Origin: Saccharibacillus sacchari DSM 19268
GTDB taxonomy: Bacteria; Bacillota; Bacilli; Paenibacillales; Paenibacillaceae
Direction: 5' to 3'
Length of the DNA stretch: 64,000 bases
Assembly (NCBI RefSeq): GCF_000585395.1
Contig: NZ_KK073875.1
Location: 633,186-697,185, forward strand
The translations under genes were made by a program, and so were the position numbers. The notes beneath the pieces were generated by a model. That model saw nothing but the letters and a program-made list of their open reading frames with translations, was not told the origin of the DNA and did not search any database. Below are positions 19,580 through 28,964 of this stretch, in pieces (the stretch's first letter is position 1; each line of letters begins with the position of its first letter).

Positions 19580-20716
19580 ATGTTATTCAACCGATCGCCA
19601 TTACAGTCACCTTCGGCTCGTCTCGAGCCCAAGCGCAAAAAAATAACGGCACCTCTCAAACCCAGACGTCAGCCCGTTAATCGCTCTCACCCCCATGAAA
19701 CGGAAATGGAACGAACTTCATTTTTCATGCTGAGCGGTACAGACGAAGTCTCCATTTGCGTAAACGTCTGGCCGATCTCCAACCCCAAAGCCATCGTTCA
19801 GATCTCTCACGGCATGGGCGAAAACGGCGCAAGATATGCCGCACTCGCCCAAACTTTAAATGCTGCCGGGTACGCGGTATATGCGGGCGACCATCGGGGA
19901 CATGGACGTACAACGGGCAACACGCCAGCCGGCCCGCTGCGTCAAGGTTACGCCGGTCCCGATGCGCTAAACGGAATGTGCCGCGATCTACTGACGATTG
20001 CCAAAGAAATCTCTCAACGCCATCCGGGCATTCCGATTATTTTGTTCGGGCACAGCATGGGCTCGTTTTTGACGCAGAAGCTCATGACCGACAACCCGTT
20101 CATGTATGCGGGGTTCATTCTGACCGGCAGCAGCGGACCTCGTGCGGAAATGCCTCTTCGACTCGGCCGCGCTCTGGCAGCGGCCGAAGCTCAGGTGCTG
20201 TCGCCTGCTTTTGCTTCACCGGCCTTGAATGCCCTCGTATTCGGTCCGTTTGGACGAGGACTCGGTCCGCGCCGCACATTCTTTGACTGGTTATCCCGCG
20301 ATGCGGAAGCCGTGGATGACTTTATTCGCCGCTATGGACGAACCTTATTCAGTTGCGGATTCTTTCGTGACTTTTTCCGACTTCTGCTGGAGATTCAAAG
20401 GCCGGAACACGCTGAGCGTCTCGACCGATCCAAACCCGTATTGCTTTGCTCGGGCGAACATGATCCGGTTGGCGGCGCGGAAGGTCTGGCTAGTTTAAAA
20501 GAATTCTACGAGTCCGCGGGGATCGATGATCTGGAATGCCGACTGTATCGCGAAGCCCGGCACGAACTGGCTTTTGAGACGAATCGCGGTGAAGTGACCG
20601 AAGACTGGATCCGTTGGTTGGATCGCCGCTTTTCCCAGCCCAAACAACGACATTCCACATCGAAAGATGCGCAAGCTTCCAGCCACCAATCAGCACCGCT
20701 TGAAGCAGAACAGTAA
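19580..20716 (+). CDS. Alpha/beta hydrolase, lysophospholipase/monoacylglycerol lipase type
   Basis: Serine hydrolase of the Hydrolase_4 family. The 378 residues have VQISHGMGENGARY (oxyanion region), GDHRGHGRT, and the nucleophile elbow FGHSMGSFLTQ with the catalytic Ser. The acid is likely in CSGEHDPVGGAEG and the His in REARHELAFE. About 40 basic N-terminal residues precede the fold and do not look like a signal peptide. GGGAGGG lies 11 bases before ATG 19580; a later start at 19706 lacks a site. Substrate is probably an acylglycerol or lysolipid, but this is family inference. Confidence 0.85.
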   Translation: MLFNRSPLQSPSARLEPKRKKITAPLKPRRQPVNRSHPHETEMERTSFFMLSGTDEVSICVNVWPISNPKAIVQISHGMGENGARYAALAQTLNAAGYAVYAGDHRGHGRTTGNTPAGPLRQGYAGPDALNGMCRDLLTIAKEISQRHPGIPIILFGHSMGSFLTQKLMTDNPFMYAGFILTGSSGPRAEMPLRLGRALAAAEAQVLSPAFASPALNALVFGPFGRGLGPRRTFFDWLSRDAEAVDDFIRRYGRTLFSCGFFRDFFRLLLEIQRPEHAERLDRSKPVLLCSGEHDPVGGAEGLASLKEFYESAGIDDLECRLYREARHELAFETNRGEVTEDWIRWLDRRFSQPKQRHSTSKDAQASSHQSAPLEAEQ

Positions 20717-20738
20717 TCGCGACCTATTTTTCTAAATC

Positions 20739-20785
20739 AAAAAGACCTCAACGTTCGCTTTTACGCGGACACTGAGGTCTTCTTT
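20739..20785. terminator. Bidirectional terminator, hydrolase and recQ
   Basis: Arms AAAAAGACCTCA and TGAGGTCTTCTTT around a long loop, between the converging hydrolase and recQ genes. Confidence 0.75.
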
Positions 20786-20800
20786 GTATAGATAGATTAA

Positions 20801-22744
20801 TTACGTCTCGTAATCTTCATAGTAAGCAAATAGATTCGAATCGTCCTCGGGCGGCGCCTCCATCTCATAATATCCGTCATCCGAGCCTCCGCCGCTTTCG
20901 GCATCGCCTTCGCGATTTTGGAAAAACTCCAGGAACGGCTGACCGTATTTCCGATATTTGACTTCGCCCACGCCTTTGATCCGCAGCATTTCAAACTCCG
21001 TTTTCGGCTTATGGACACTCATTTCGCTCAAAGTCGCATCGTTGAAAATGATATACGACGGCACATGCTCTTTGGAAGCCAGTTCCCGACGGATCAGACG
21101 AAGCTGCTCGAAAATGGTCACTTCCGTCGCCGAGAGTTTCACTTCCGCGCGCGGACGGCTGCTGCGCGATCCGGACGACGCGGCGAACGACGCTTTGCGC
21201 GCTTCGCGCTGGAACACCTGGCGGCCGCCTTTGAGCACTTCCGTGGCGAGCGGACGCAGCTTCACGACCGGATACTGCCCTTCGGTCAGCTCCAAATAGC
21301 CTTCCGACGCCAACACGTTAATCATATCGACGATTTCTTTTTCCGTTTTGCCGTTCAGCATGCCGTACGTCGAGAGTTGGTCGAATTTGTATTGCAGCAC
21401 TTTTTTGTTGCGCGATCCCTTCAGCACGCCTGCAACCATCGAAGCGCCGAACCGCTCGCGCATCCGGTAAATGCAGGAAAAGATTTTTTGCGCGTCCACG
21501 GTAATATCAATGATCTCCCTGTCGTCGCGGCACGAGCTGCACGTTCCGCACGGCTCGTCGCCATGCTCTTCCCCGAAATAATCGAGTTGGGCGCTGCGCA
21601 GGCACCTTGTCGTATAGCAGTAATCGACCATCAGTTGCAGCTTGCGGTATTCGTTGTGACGCCGTTCTTCTTCTTGTCCGTTTTGCTCGATCAGGAACTT
21701 TTGCACGACGATATCCTGCGCGCTGAACAACAAGATACATTCGCTCGGCTCGCCGTCGCGGCCCGCGCGGCCGGCTTCCTGTACATAGGCTTCCATGTTT
21801 TTCGGCATGTTGTAGTGGATGACGTAGCGGACGTTGGACTTGTCGATCCCCATCCCGAAGGCATTGGTCGCGACCATGACCTGCACGTCGTCATATAAAA
21901 AGGCTTCCTGCGCGCTTTCGCGTTCATCGTCGGTCATGCCCGCATGGTAACGCCCGGCGGCAAGTCCTTTCATCGACAATTGGGAATACAGCTCGTCGAC
22001 TTCCTTGCGCGTAGCGGCGTAGACGATCCCCGCTTCGCTGGCGTGCGTTTTGGCATAGTCGTAAATGTATTCTTTTTTGTTCTCGCCACGCAGCACGGAA
22101 AATGCCAAATTGTCGCGGCCGAGTCCGGTAACGAACATCTTTGCTTCCTGAAGCGCAAGCAGCCGGACGATATCGTCCATGACCTGCGGCGTCGCGGTCG
22201 CGGTAAACGCGGCTACGGTCGGACGGAGCGGCAGCGAATCGACGAACGGCGCGACGGAGAGATAACTGGTACGGAAATCGTGGCCCCATTGCGATACGCA
22301 GTGGGCTTCGTCGACCGCGACGCAATCGATGCGCAGATTCGCCATCTCGTCTCTGAACCAGTCCAGCTCCAGACGCTCCGGCGCGACATACAGCAGCTTC
22401 AGCTCGCCGCGCTGCGCCGCGCGGATGCGTTCGTTCACTTCGCGGCCGCTGAGCGTGCTGTTGATGTACGCCGCCGCGATTCCGTTCGTCACGAGCGCGT
22501 CCACCTGGTCCTTCATCAGCGAGATCAGCGGCGAGATGACCAGCGTCAACCCGTCCATCATGAGCGCCGGAATCTGGTAACAGATCGATTTACCGCCGCC
22601 TGTCGGCATGATGCCGAGCGTATCGCTGCGCGTCAACAGGCTTTCGACGATTTTCTTTTGCCCTTCGCGAAAATCCGGGTACCCGTAGTATTTCTGCAAA
22701 AGCTCGCCGGCCTGCTCCATCAGTTTGTTTTCTTCGATAGCCAT
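20801..22744 (-). CDS. recQ: ATP-dependent DNA helicase RecQ
   Basis: 3'-5' DNA helicase for recombination and fork repair. The 647 residues contain Walker A PTGGGKS (about 47-53), DEAH box VDEAHCVSQWGHDFR, helicase motif VI (EAGRAGRDGEP), the zinc-binding module (CYTTRC, then CGTCSSC), a winged helix, and a C-terminal HRDC domain (about 535-605). The last 40 residues are acidic and rich in Gly/Ser/Asp. AAGGAG sits eight bases before the ATG. The length fits the longer RecQ-type paralogues. Confidence 0.96.
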   Translation of the reverse strand: MAIEENKLMEQAGELLQKYYGYPDFREGQKKIVESLLTRSDTLGIMPTGGGKSICYQIPALMMDGLTLVISPLISLMKDQVDALVTNGIAAAYINSTLSGREVNERIRAAQRGELKLLYVAPERLELDWFRDEMANLRIDCVAVDEAHCVSQWGHDFRTSYLSVAPFVDSLPLRPTVAAFTATATPQVMDDIVRLLALQEAKMFVTGLGRDNLAFSVLRGENKKEYIYDYAKTHASEAGIVYAATRKEVDELYSQLSMKGLAAGRYHAGMTDDERESAQEAFLYDDVQVMVATNAFGMGIDKSNVRYVIHYNMPKNMEAYVQEAGRAGRDGEPSECILLFSAQDIVVQKFLIEQNGQEEERRHNEYRKLQLMVDYCYTTRCLRSAQLDYFGEEHGDEPCGTCSSCRDDREIIDITVDAQKIFSCIYRMRERFGASMVAGVLKGSRNKKVLQYKFDQLSTYGMLNGKTEKEIVDMINVLASEGYLELTEGQYPVVKLRPLATEVLKGGRQVFQREARKASFAASSGSRSSRPRAEVKLSATEVTIFEQLRLIRRELASKEHVPSYIIFNDATLSEMSVHKPKTEFEMLRIKGVGEVKYRKYGQPFLEFFQNREGDAESGGGSDDGYYEMEAPPEDDSNLFAYYEDYET

Positions 22745-22807
22745 TATGCAAAACTCCTTAAAGGGAATGCCGCAGTCGACATCCCCGTGTATTCGTTGCT
22801 TTCCAAG

Positions 22808-22908
22808 TGGCTTGTCTCACTTTAATAGCAGGTTTACGTTCGGCTGAAACGCACACGGTTCTAGTGCGATTCAGACGGGCGTAACCTTACATCTACTTGA
22901 GACAGGCC
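22808..22908. repeat. Palindromic repeat family 2, copy 1
   Basis: Outer stem GGCTTGTCTCA/TGAGACAGGCC and inner stem GGCTGAAACGCAC/GTGCGATTCAGAC. A 95-base stretch aligns with 45331-45425 almost without gaps. It lies upstream of recQ. Confidence 0.75.
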
Positions 22909-23227
22909 CTAAGCGCCCGGCTGGAAGTCCGTCTCAATGTGGAAGCTTCGGCAAGGGTGGCGCGGATCAAGATGCTTGCCCGATCGGCGCGCGGGACGCG
23001 TTCTTTCTATATTTTACCGGGCATCGGGGATTGGGGCAACCGCTGAATGCGAACGAATATTCTTTTTTGAAAAAGTGGTCACAAATAAGAAGGCGGGTTT
23101 GTCTTATTGATCGACAAGGGACAAAAGTTCCTGTTCGTTGGGGAAGCTGGGCGGCTGCGCTGAAGGACAGAACTTTTTGAAATGTCGATCGATTCGACAA
23201 ATTTTAGGATAAGGGAGATTAAAAGAT
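22909..23227. other. Spacer between recQ and the AhpD-like gene
   Basis: No gene called. It contains a probable remnant of repeat family 1 (see 23112-23192); the rest shows no clear structure. Confidence 0.4.
23112..23192. repeat. Probable remnant of palindromic repeat family 1
   Basis: AAAAGTTCCTGTTCGTTGGG resembles the left ends of copies A and B and is followed by GCGGCTGCG. Here it folds back on GGACAGAACTTTTT, with none of the usual core. It looks like an end or an internal deletion product. Confidence 0.45.
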
Positions 23228-23665
23228 ATGGAACAGCGAATGAACATGCAGCAGGTGCTGCCGGATGTGTATAAGAAAATGATGGAACTTGAAATGGAGA
23301 TCAAGGCTACGGGGATCGATCCTACGATTTTGGAGCTGGTCAAGATTCGGGCTTCGCAGATGAACGGGTGCGCGTTTTGTTTGAATATGCATACGCAGGA
23401 TGCGCGCAAGCTTGGGGAGACCGAGCAGCGGATTTATGTGCTTCACGCATGGCGCGAGGCGCCTTTTTTCAACGATGAGGAACGGGCGGCGTTGGCATTG
23501 GCCGAAGCGGTTACCCGGTTGGACGGTCACGGCGTGCCGGATGGCGTGTACGACGAAGCGATTCGGCAATTCGGGCGCGAAGGTACGGCGAAGCTGATCA
23601 TGGCGTTGGTCGCGATTAACGGTTGGAACCGGATCGCGGTATCGACCCGGCTGATGCCGGTTTAA
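23228..23665 (+). CDS. Carboxymuconolactone decarboxylase/AhpD-family protein
   Basis: 145-residue all-helical CMD-family protein with the redox pair CAFC and downstream His (NGCAFCLNMHTQDARK, residues about 46-61), the AhpD-like active-site signature. Such proteins act as peroxidase-system reductases or general alkylhydroperoxidase-like enzymes; the substrate is unknown. AGGGAG lies nine bases upstream of ATG. It is monocistronic. Confidence 0.88.
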   Translation: MEQRMNMQQVLPDVYKKMMELEMEIKATGIDPTILELVKIRASQMNGCAFCLNMHTQDARKLGETEQRIYVLHAWREAPFFNDEERAALALAEAVTRLDGHGVPDGVYDEAIRQFGREGTAKLIMALVAINGWNRIAVSTRLMPV

Positions 23666-23880
23666 CGGACGCATTAAAGAAAGATACCTTAATACAGGAT
23701 CAAGTTTCGTTGCGCGGACAGCCTATCCAATTGGAAAGGGTTGTCCGTTTTCGTTATTCCTAGCCTTTTGGCGGCGGCTCTGGTATAGTGGACTCGGCGA
23801 ATCGCGGCTATGCAAAAGGTTTTTGTGCATCGCCCGCGCTTGCGCCGAGATCCTTTTCCCAGAATGGAGTTCATCCGATC

Positions 23881-24861
23881 ATGGCTTATACGAATAAACG
23901 GCCGGGCGGCAAAAAGCGCCCTCCCGGCGTCGCGAAAGATACGTCCTACGCTGCACGCGAACAAGCAAGAAAAGAAAAAGCGGACGCTCAATCCCGCAGT
24001 TTTACCGTCAAAGAATCTGCCGAACTGCTCGCTTTCCTGCTGGAAGCCATGAGCGGCACGGGCCGCAACTCGGTCAAGTCGATGTTGTCGCACGGTCAGG
24101 TTCGCGTAGACGGCGTAGCCGTTACGCGACACAACCACGAACTGCAACCCGGACAAACGGTGGTCGTGGGCAAAGAGCGCGCGAAGCCGAAAGCGAGACT
24201 CACCGGACTGCGCATTTTGCATGAAGACGATGACGTGATCGTGATCCGCAAAGAAGCGGGACTGCTGTCGATGTCCGCATCCCGCGAAGAAGACAATACG
24301 GTCTACCGCCAACTGATGGGACATATCCGCTTAACGGATGCGCACGGTCGCCTGTTTGCTCTGCAATTGCTGGAAAAAGACGCTTCAGGCGTGATGCTGC
24401 TGGCCAAAAATGAAGCGGCCAAAGAAGCGATCCTCGAACAATGGAGCAACGGAATCGCCAAACAAGCCTACACCGTGCTGGTTGAAGGCAAAGTGAAACG
24501 CGAAGCGGATACCGTCACGTCCTGGTTACGCGAAACGAAAACGCTCAAAATGTACGCCAGCCGCAAGGAAGGCGACGGCTTGCACGCGGTGCTTCATTAC
24601 AAGCTCCTTAAAGCCGCCAGCCAAGTCTCCTTGCTCGAAGTCACGACCGACACCAACCGCAAAAACCAGATTCGTGCCCAATTCGAAGACATCGGCCATC
24701 CGATCGTCGGCGACAAAAAATACGGATCGACGCTGCGCAACATGGGTCGTCTGGGTCTGCACGTGCATGAGCTGACGTTCGTTCACCCGACCAGCGGCCG
24801 CACGACTAAGTTCGAGACTGAAGTACCGAAGACGTTCTTGGCGTTGTTCCAGGAAAACTAG
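23881..24861 (+). CDS. RluA-family pseudouridine synthase-like protein with altered catalytic motif
   Basis: 326 residues: a Lys/Arg-rich N-terminus, an S4 RNA-binding domain (about 35-100, SFTVKESAELLAFLLEAMS onward), then an RluA-type synthase fold. In active RluA enzymes the catalytic Asp lies in HRLDxxTSG. The aligned sequence here is QLLEKDASG, so Asp is replaced by Glu and the conserved Arg is lost, while the flanking GVMLLAKN is intact. The second family motif is TNRKNQIRAQFEDIGHP in place of the more usual TGRTHQIR. It may be inactive as a synthase but still bind RNA. ATG 23881 has GGAG eleven bases upstream; an upstream frame from 23788 has no site. Confidence 0.82.
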   Translation: MAYTNKRPGGKKRPPGVAKDTSYAAREQARKEKADAQSRSFTVKESAELLAFLLEAMSGTGRNSVKSMLSHGQVRVDGVAVTRHNHELQPGQTVVVGKERAKPKARLTGLRILHEDDDVIVIRKEAGLLSMSASREEDNTVYRQLMGHIRLTDAHGRLFALQLLEKDASGVMLLAKNEAAKEAILEQWSNGIAKQAYTVLVEGKVKREADTVTSWLRETKTLKMYASRKEGDGLHAVLHYKLLKAASQVSLLEVTTDTNRKNQIRAQFEDIGHPIVGDKKYGSTLRNMGRLGLHVHELTFVHPTSGRTTKFETEVPKTFLALFQEN

Positions 24862-24878
24862 AACCGCTATGGATAGAC

Positions 24879-24929
24879 CAAAGCCCCCGACCTCTGCGAA
24901 AAAGCATAGGGATCGGGGGTTTTATTTTT
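24879..24929. terminator. Terminator between converging genes
   Basis: AAGCCCCCGACC pairs with GGATCGGGGGTT, followed by TTATTTTT on the plus strand. It mainly serves the pseudouridine-synthase-like gene. Confidence 0.8.
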
Positions 24930-24998
24930 CACAACGACTTTACGCCGGATATAGACAGGGATGAAAATCGCGTCCAGACTGTATCGGGTCTTGCTTTT

Positions 24999-26642
24999 TT
25001 AAACGACGTAATCCCCGAATCCAACCGCTTGCCCGTCGATCCGCGCCAGCGTCGTGCCGTCTTCGCCTCCAGCCAACTCCAGTCGACGGCTGTGCAGGCT
25101 TCGATAACTCGCGTTGCCTCCGTCTTCACCGAAAATCGGGGCACGCTCACGCATAAGCTCGGCAAAGCCTTCCAGATCTTCAACGTCAAGGCTCTCCGCT
25201 TCTTCCACGCTTGCCGCTTCGATCACGACTGCGTTGGATACGCCCGTGCTGCGCACGTTCATCCGGTCTTCTTGCTCTTCCGCTTCATAGGCATGTCGCA
25301 GGAACACTGCCAGATAGACACCGCCGACCAACCCGAACAAGGCTTGCTCGTCTCTTATCCATTCTCCTTTGGGCAGAACGCCGACGATACTCGGATCTTC
25401 TCTTTCCGGGACCGGATACAACGCCATGACCACGCTGCGATCCGGCAAAATGCGCGCATACGGACTTTCGTGTCGCGGATCGCCTTCGCTGTATCCTTCG
25501 CCCGGATGGAAGAAATACGCCTGGTTAACGCTGCTGCCCAACTCGTAGGACAGCGGAAGCGTCACGTCCCAGCGATGCTGTTCGTTATCGAATTCTTCCG
25601 ATCGCTCCCACATCCCGCCTGCCGCATACGCATCGGTCAGATACGTGTAACTATGCAGTTCGCGGTCCGATCCGTCTTCAAGCGGCTTGAGCACTTTCTT
25701 TTTAACCTCGACGGGCACGAGACGATCCATCGCCGCGACCCGTGCTTCTTCCGGTGCTTCATAAAACAGGAATCCGGCGTATTCGGCGCGAACCAGCTGC
25801 GGCGGCAAACGAAAATCTCCGTATTGCAAATAATCGAACGCGACATTGCCGTCTTTGGGCGCGTCCGCGGACAAACCTCGCGCATGCGGTCCGGCCCAAG
25901 CGCCTCCGATATAGTGCAGCGAGCGCTCGCTCCATAAATAATCAAGCATGCTGTTCAGATCGGCCGTAATGTCCGCATCGTCCAGCAGCAGCCGAGCGCA
26001 TGTAAAGGCCTGTACCCAGTGCCAGAACCAGGGCTGCGAACCGTATTCGTGCATGCCCCGTTCGCGAACGCGCGCAAGCAAAGCTTTAAGCGAACGCCGT
26101 CCGTCCTCCAGCAGCTCGTCATCTCCGTAAAACGACCCGAACAACAGCTTGGCCGCCGTGTATTTCGCTTCGTGATGTCCGTATTCCCGCAGCGGTTTGT
26201 CATAAAAACGACTATCGTACACGGCTTTAAGAGCCACTTCGAAAGCTGTTCGAAGATCTTCCGGCAAGGTCTCCCCGCTCCGTTCGGCAAAGTAAAGCAT
26301 CAAACTGCCCATCAGCTCGACCGGAAGCGGGTGCGGCGATGCCTGCTTCGGATCTTCACCGAGTCCCAACGGCCAATGACCGTGCATCTCGCTTCCTTCC
26401 CCTCGGTCTTGCAGCTCCAAAACGAGGCTCAGCACTTCCTCCGCCGTAGCTTTTGCTTGCTCGCGATCAAAACGAACCCGAATATCCGGGTCGAGCGAAG
26501 CGGCGTGCAGATACGAGGCATAATAAAAATTGTTGCGGATATCGTCGTGGAACCATAGTCCGCTCGGCAGACGCTCGCGCGAAGCGGCCTGCGCCGCGAC
26601 CTTCCCGACAAGTTGACGACTTCTTTTTTCCAGACTCAGCAT
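24999..26642 (-). CDS. Large conserved-looking protein of unknown function (547 residues)
   Basis: Not recognised as a named family. No signal peptide or membrane segment. The N-terminal 270 residues are helix-rich with many Trp/Tyr/His (FHDDIRNNFYYASYLHAA, WFWHWVQAFTCARLLLDD), which resembles the alpha/alpha-barrel shape of glycan-processing enzymes. The C-terminal part looks beta-rich. A sugar or polysaccharide enzyme is only a shape-based guess. It starts at ATG 26642, 27 bases downstream of the next gene upstream, and probably belongs with the two genes 26670-27925. Confidence 0.75.
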   Translation of the reverse strand: MLSLEKRSRQLVGKVAAQAASRERLPSGLWFHDDIRNNFYYASYLHAASLDPDIRVRFDREQAKATAEEVLSLVLELQDRGEGSEMHGHWPLGLGEDPKQASPHPLPVELMGSLMLYFAERSGETLPEDLRTAFEVALKAVYDSRFYDKPLREYGHHEAKYTAAKLLFGSFYGDDELLEDGRRSLKALLARVRERGMHEYGSQPWFWHWVQAFTCARLLLDDADITADLNSMLDYLWSERSLHYIGGAWAGPHARGLSADAPKDGNVAFDYLQYGDFRLPPQLVRAEYAGFLFYEAPEEARVAAMDRLVPVEVKKKVLKPLEDGSDRELHSYTYLTDAYAAGGMWERSEEFDNEQHRWDVTLPLSYELGSSVNQAYFFHPGEGYSEGDPRHESPYARILPDRSVVMALYPVPEREDPSIVGVLPKGEWIRDEQALFGLVGGVYLAVFLRHAYEAEEQEDRMNVRSTGVSNAVVIEAASVEEAESLDVEDLEGFAELMRERAPIFGEDGGNASYRSLHSRRLELAGGEDGTTLARIDGQAVGFGDYVV

Positions 26643-26669
26643 ATTACCGATTCCAACTCCTTTTCCGTA

Positions 26670-27152
26670 CTAACGGCTGCTTCGTTTCGGCTTGAAGTCC
26701 CGTGCGCATGTTTCCAACAAAAAGCAAAACGAACGATTCTGTCCCAGCATAAACGAAGATAGATCATAACGATGATGGGCAGGCTCGTAGGCAACAAGCA
26801 GCCGACGCCCCATCCGTTGCGTTGCATATTCAATAAACTTCCTTGCGGATTCATTTTCCAACAAAATTACGTACGCATATAAGGAATGTTCTTCCGGCTC
26901 GTCGAGCGGGCTTACGCCTGCGCAGGAAAATTCGGTGACGATGCCGGCTTCGTTTAATAGCGCTAAAGCTTCCAATAACTCGATATCTACCTCAACACCA
27001 TCCAGCAGACCGACCTTTTTCGGGAAACGGCGAATCTTTTCGCGTTCCGCCCAGCGCCCTAGTTCTGCTCTGCGCCGCTTCCATTGTTCGGCGGTCTGAC
27101 TGCTGATGATCATTTCTTCCGGAATCGCTTGATCCGGTTGTCTGCCTTCCAT
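26670..27152 (-). CDS. Hypothetical protein (160 residues)
   Basis: No family recognised. ATG 27152 is chosen over a TTG at 27284 because AAGGAG lies eight bases upstream. The product starts MEGRQPDQAIPEE, has a basic helical part (EQWKRRRAELGRWAEREKIRR), a hydrophobic segment LLEALALLNEAGIVTEFSCAG, and a basic tail. The GIVTEFSCAGVSP region looks like a domain that handles an active-site Cys, but this is speculative. It lies between the cyclodeaminase-like gene and the 547-residue gene. Confidence 0.7.
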   Translation of the reverse strand: MEGRQPDQAIPEEMIISSQTAEQWKRRRAELGRWAEREKIRRFPKKVGLLDGVEVDIELLEALALLNEAGIVTEFSCAGVSPLDEPEEHSLYAYVILLENESARKFIEYATQRMGRRLLVAYEPAHHRYDLSSFMLGQNRSFCFLLETCARDFKPKRSSR

Positions 27153-27280
27153 GACGCTCGCTCCTTCCGCAACCCGAAGACCGGCAGGCCCGATCACTCC
27201 AACCTCCGGTCCGATCTTTCCATTATGCCATTCCTGAAGCGGCGGCGCCATCGTCCCAGGTACAAGAGACCCGATCTTCT

Positions 27281-27925
27281 TCAAGACTCCGATTGCTGCT
27301 GCGCCTCCTTTTCCATCGCCTGCATAACCTCGTTCAAAGCCAGCTCTTTCAATCGCTCGGCTTGAAGCATCAACCGATCCGCCCGATCGCCGTAATCTTC
27401 GCGCGCACGCTTATCGCTGCACGCGGGCAGATTGATCCGGACGGTCAAGTAGGCCGAACGAACCGCAGCTTCGAACATGACCACTCCGATTCCCAGATCC
27501 GACAGCACATGTTCGCGGGTGGCTTCGGCGATTCCTCGGGCGCTTCGAAGACCGCGCACGCCGACCTCCATCAGCTCCAGCGGAACTTCGATCGTCTTTT
27601 TGACGGCATGGACCAGCGATTCGTCTTGTTTCGACTCCGCTTGTTCGCTGACCTCGATGTATTCGGCGAAACCGCGTATGTCCGCCTTCATCAATCGCTC
27701 GCACTCAGCCGCGATTTCTTTCATTTCCCGCTCCGCGTCGTCGATGCTTTCGCGCTGCTCGGACGTGCGCTGACGATGCGACAACTGCGCGGCCATCGAT
27801 GTCATCGCGGAACCCAGGGCGGCCGCAAGCGCCGATGTGCTGCCTCCGCCCGGCGTGGCTTTCGCGCTTCCGGCGCGTTCGGTAAATTCTCGGATCGATA
27901 GATCCCAAGGGGATTGTTCCTGCAT
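27281..27925 (-). CDS. Cyclodeaminase/cyclohydrolase (FTCD C-terminal domain) family protein
   Basis: 214-residue all-helical protein of the family that holds formimidotetrahydrofolate cyclodeaminase and methenyl-THF cyclohydrolase FchA. It shows the signature TPGGGSTSALAAALGSAM at residues 24-41 and a C-terminal helix bundle. It would interconvert one-carbon tetrahydrofolate forms, but no histidine-degradation genes are near, so the exact reaction is unknown. It is upstream in a probable three-gene unit. Confidence 0.82.
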   Translation of the reverse strand: MQEQSPWDLSIREFTERAGSAKATPGGGSTSALAAALGSAMTSMAAQLSHRQRTSEQRESIDDAEREMKEIAAECERLMKADIRGFAEYIEVSEQAESKQDESLVHAVKKTIEVPLELMEVGVRGLRSARGIAEATREHVLSDLGIGVVMFEAAVRSAYLTVRINLPACSDKRAREDYGDRADRLMLQAERLKELALNEVMQAMEKEAQQQSES

Positions 27926-27993
27926 GATCGTTCTCTCCTTTTCGGCCTGAATGACTTTCTCGATTTTATTCTCTTCTTATTACCCCGCTCCGA

Positions 27994-28435
27994 TCATCGA
28001 CGTCGCAGCTGAACCACGGTAATCGCTCCCAATACGACCGCGATCGCAACCCATTGATAAGCATCGAATATCTGCCCGAATAAAAGAACTTCAAGCAGCG
28101 CAATCTCGACTAACATAAGGTTATTGATCAAGCTATTGTCGGCTGCGGCCAGAAAGCGTTGACTCCAGGTCCAAAGCAGAAAAGCCGCAGCTCCGTTTAC
28201 GATGCCCAAGCATAGTACGATCCCTACAAGCCCTGCACTTAAAATAGGCCTCTCTTCAAACATTAGGCCGGCTGCCAACAATATGGAGCCTCCGATTGCC
28301 ATCGGAATCAAGGTTAGCCAAAAAGGATCGGCACGATCTTCAAGCAGCACTTTCCGATTTAGCGTAAGGTGCAGGGCGTAACCGATCGAAGACAGTCCCA
28401 CAAATGCAATTCCGGGAAAAGGTGACCCTAATGGT
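27994..28435 (-). pseudogene. C-terminal remnant of an EamA/DMT-family transporter
   Basis: The stretch encodes one EamA domain: about four to five membrane segments ending LGAITVVQLRRR. Normal DMT carriers have two such domains (about 300 residues); only the second remains. The frame is open upstream for about 12 codons past the GTG at 28401 and hits a TAA at 28436-28434. No ribosome binding site is present. It was probably cut by a deletion, leaving unrelated sequence at its 5' side. Confidence 0.75.
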
Positions 28436-28528
28436 TACAAGCCCCGATATCGCGGAAGCGTTGGGGGCGAAATCGGCTTACGCTGAAACGTATCTCTCCC
28501 GCTTCAATAAGCGGAGAAGAATTGCATG
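28422..28528 (+). pseudogene. Possible gene remnant (C-terminal tail)
   Basis: A plus-strand frame reads ...SPDIAEALGAKSAYAETYL..., then a basic tail NKRRRIA and stop. It looks like the helical C-terminal end of a longer protein and has no start of its own. Family not recognised. Confidence 0.4.
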
Positions 28529-28722
28529 ACAATCTCAATCCCGAATGCGTTTCGCTGACTTTTTCGTCTTACAATACGCCTTTGCATGCCGACGACTTGC
28601 AATGGATGAGCCAACGGTTAGTCGGATCGGGAATCGACTGTACGTCCATCGTTCTTCCTTATGAACAATGGATTCTATTTTCGGAACCTGCGGATCTATG
28701 GCTGGGCAAAGCTACGCGATAA
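28522..28722 (+). pseudogene. Short orphan ORF, possible remnant (66 codons)
   Basis: A TTG-led frame that is also open for several codons upstream; it begins HDNLNPECVSLTFSSYN and ends DLWLGKATR. It has no recognised relatives, no membrane part and no clear ribosome binding site at the TTG. It lies in a patch of decayed genes. Confidence 0.35.
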
Positions 28723-28964
28723 TCGCATCTGGGTTCCTCTCTATACTACATTTCAACGAACTCAATACGATAACTGCCTTAAAGGGGTTCGGTTAAGCGC
28801 GTACGCGTTTCCCGAATACCCGAATATATGGATGCACGCCTAAACCAAAGAATTCAAATTGCAAATAAGTAGCCAAAAAATGAATGCTAACTTGACCGTT
28901 CATGTTATGATGGACTGGAATATTATCGGATTTTTCAATACGTGGACTGGGAGTGGATTTATTC

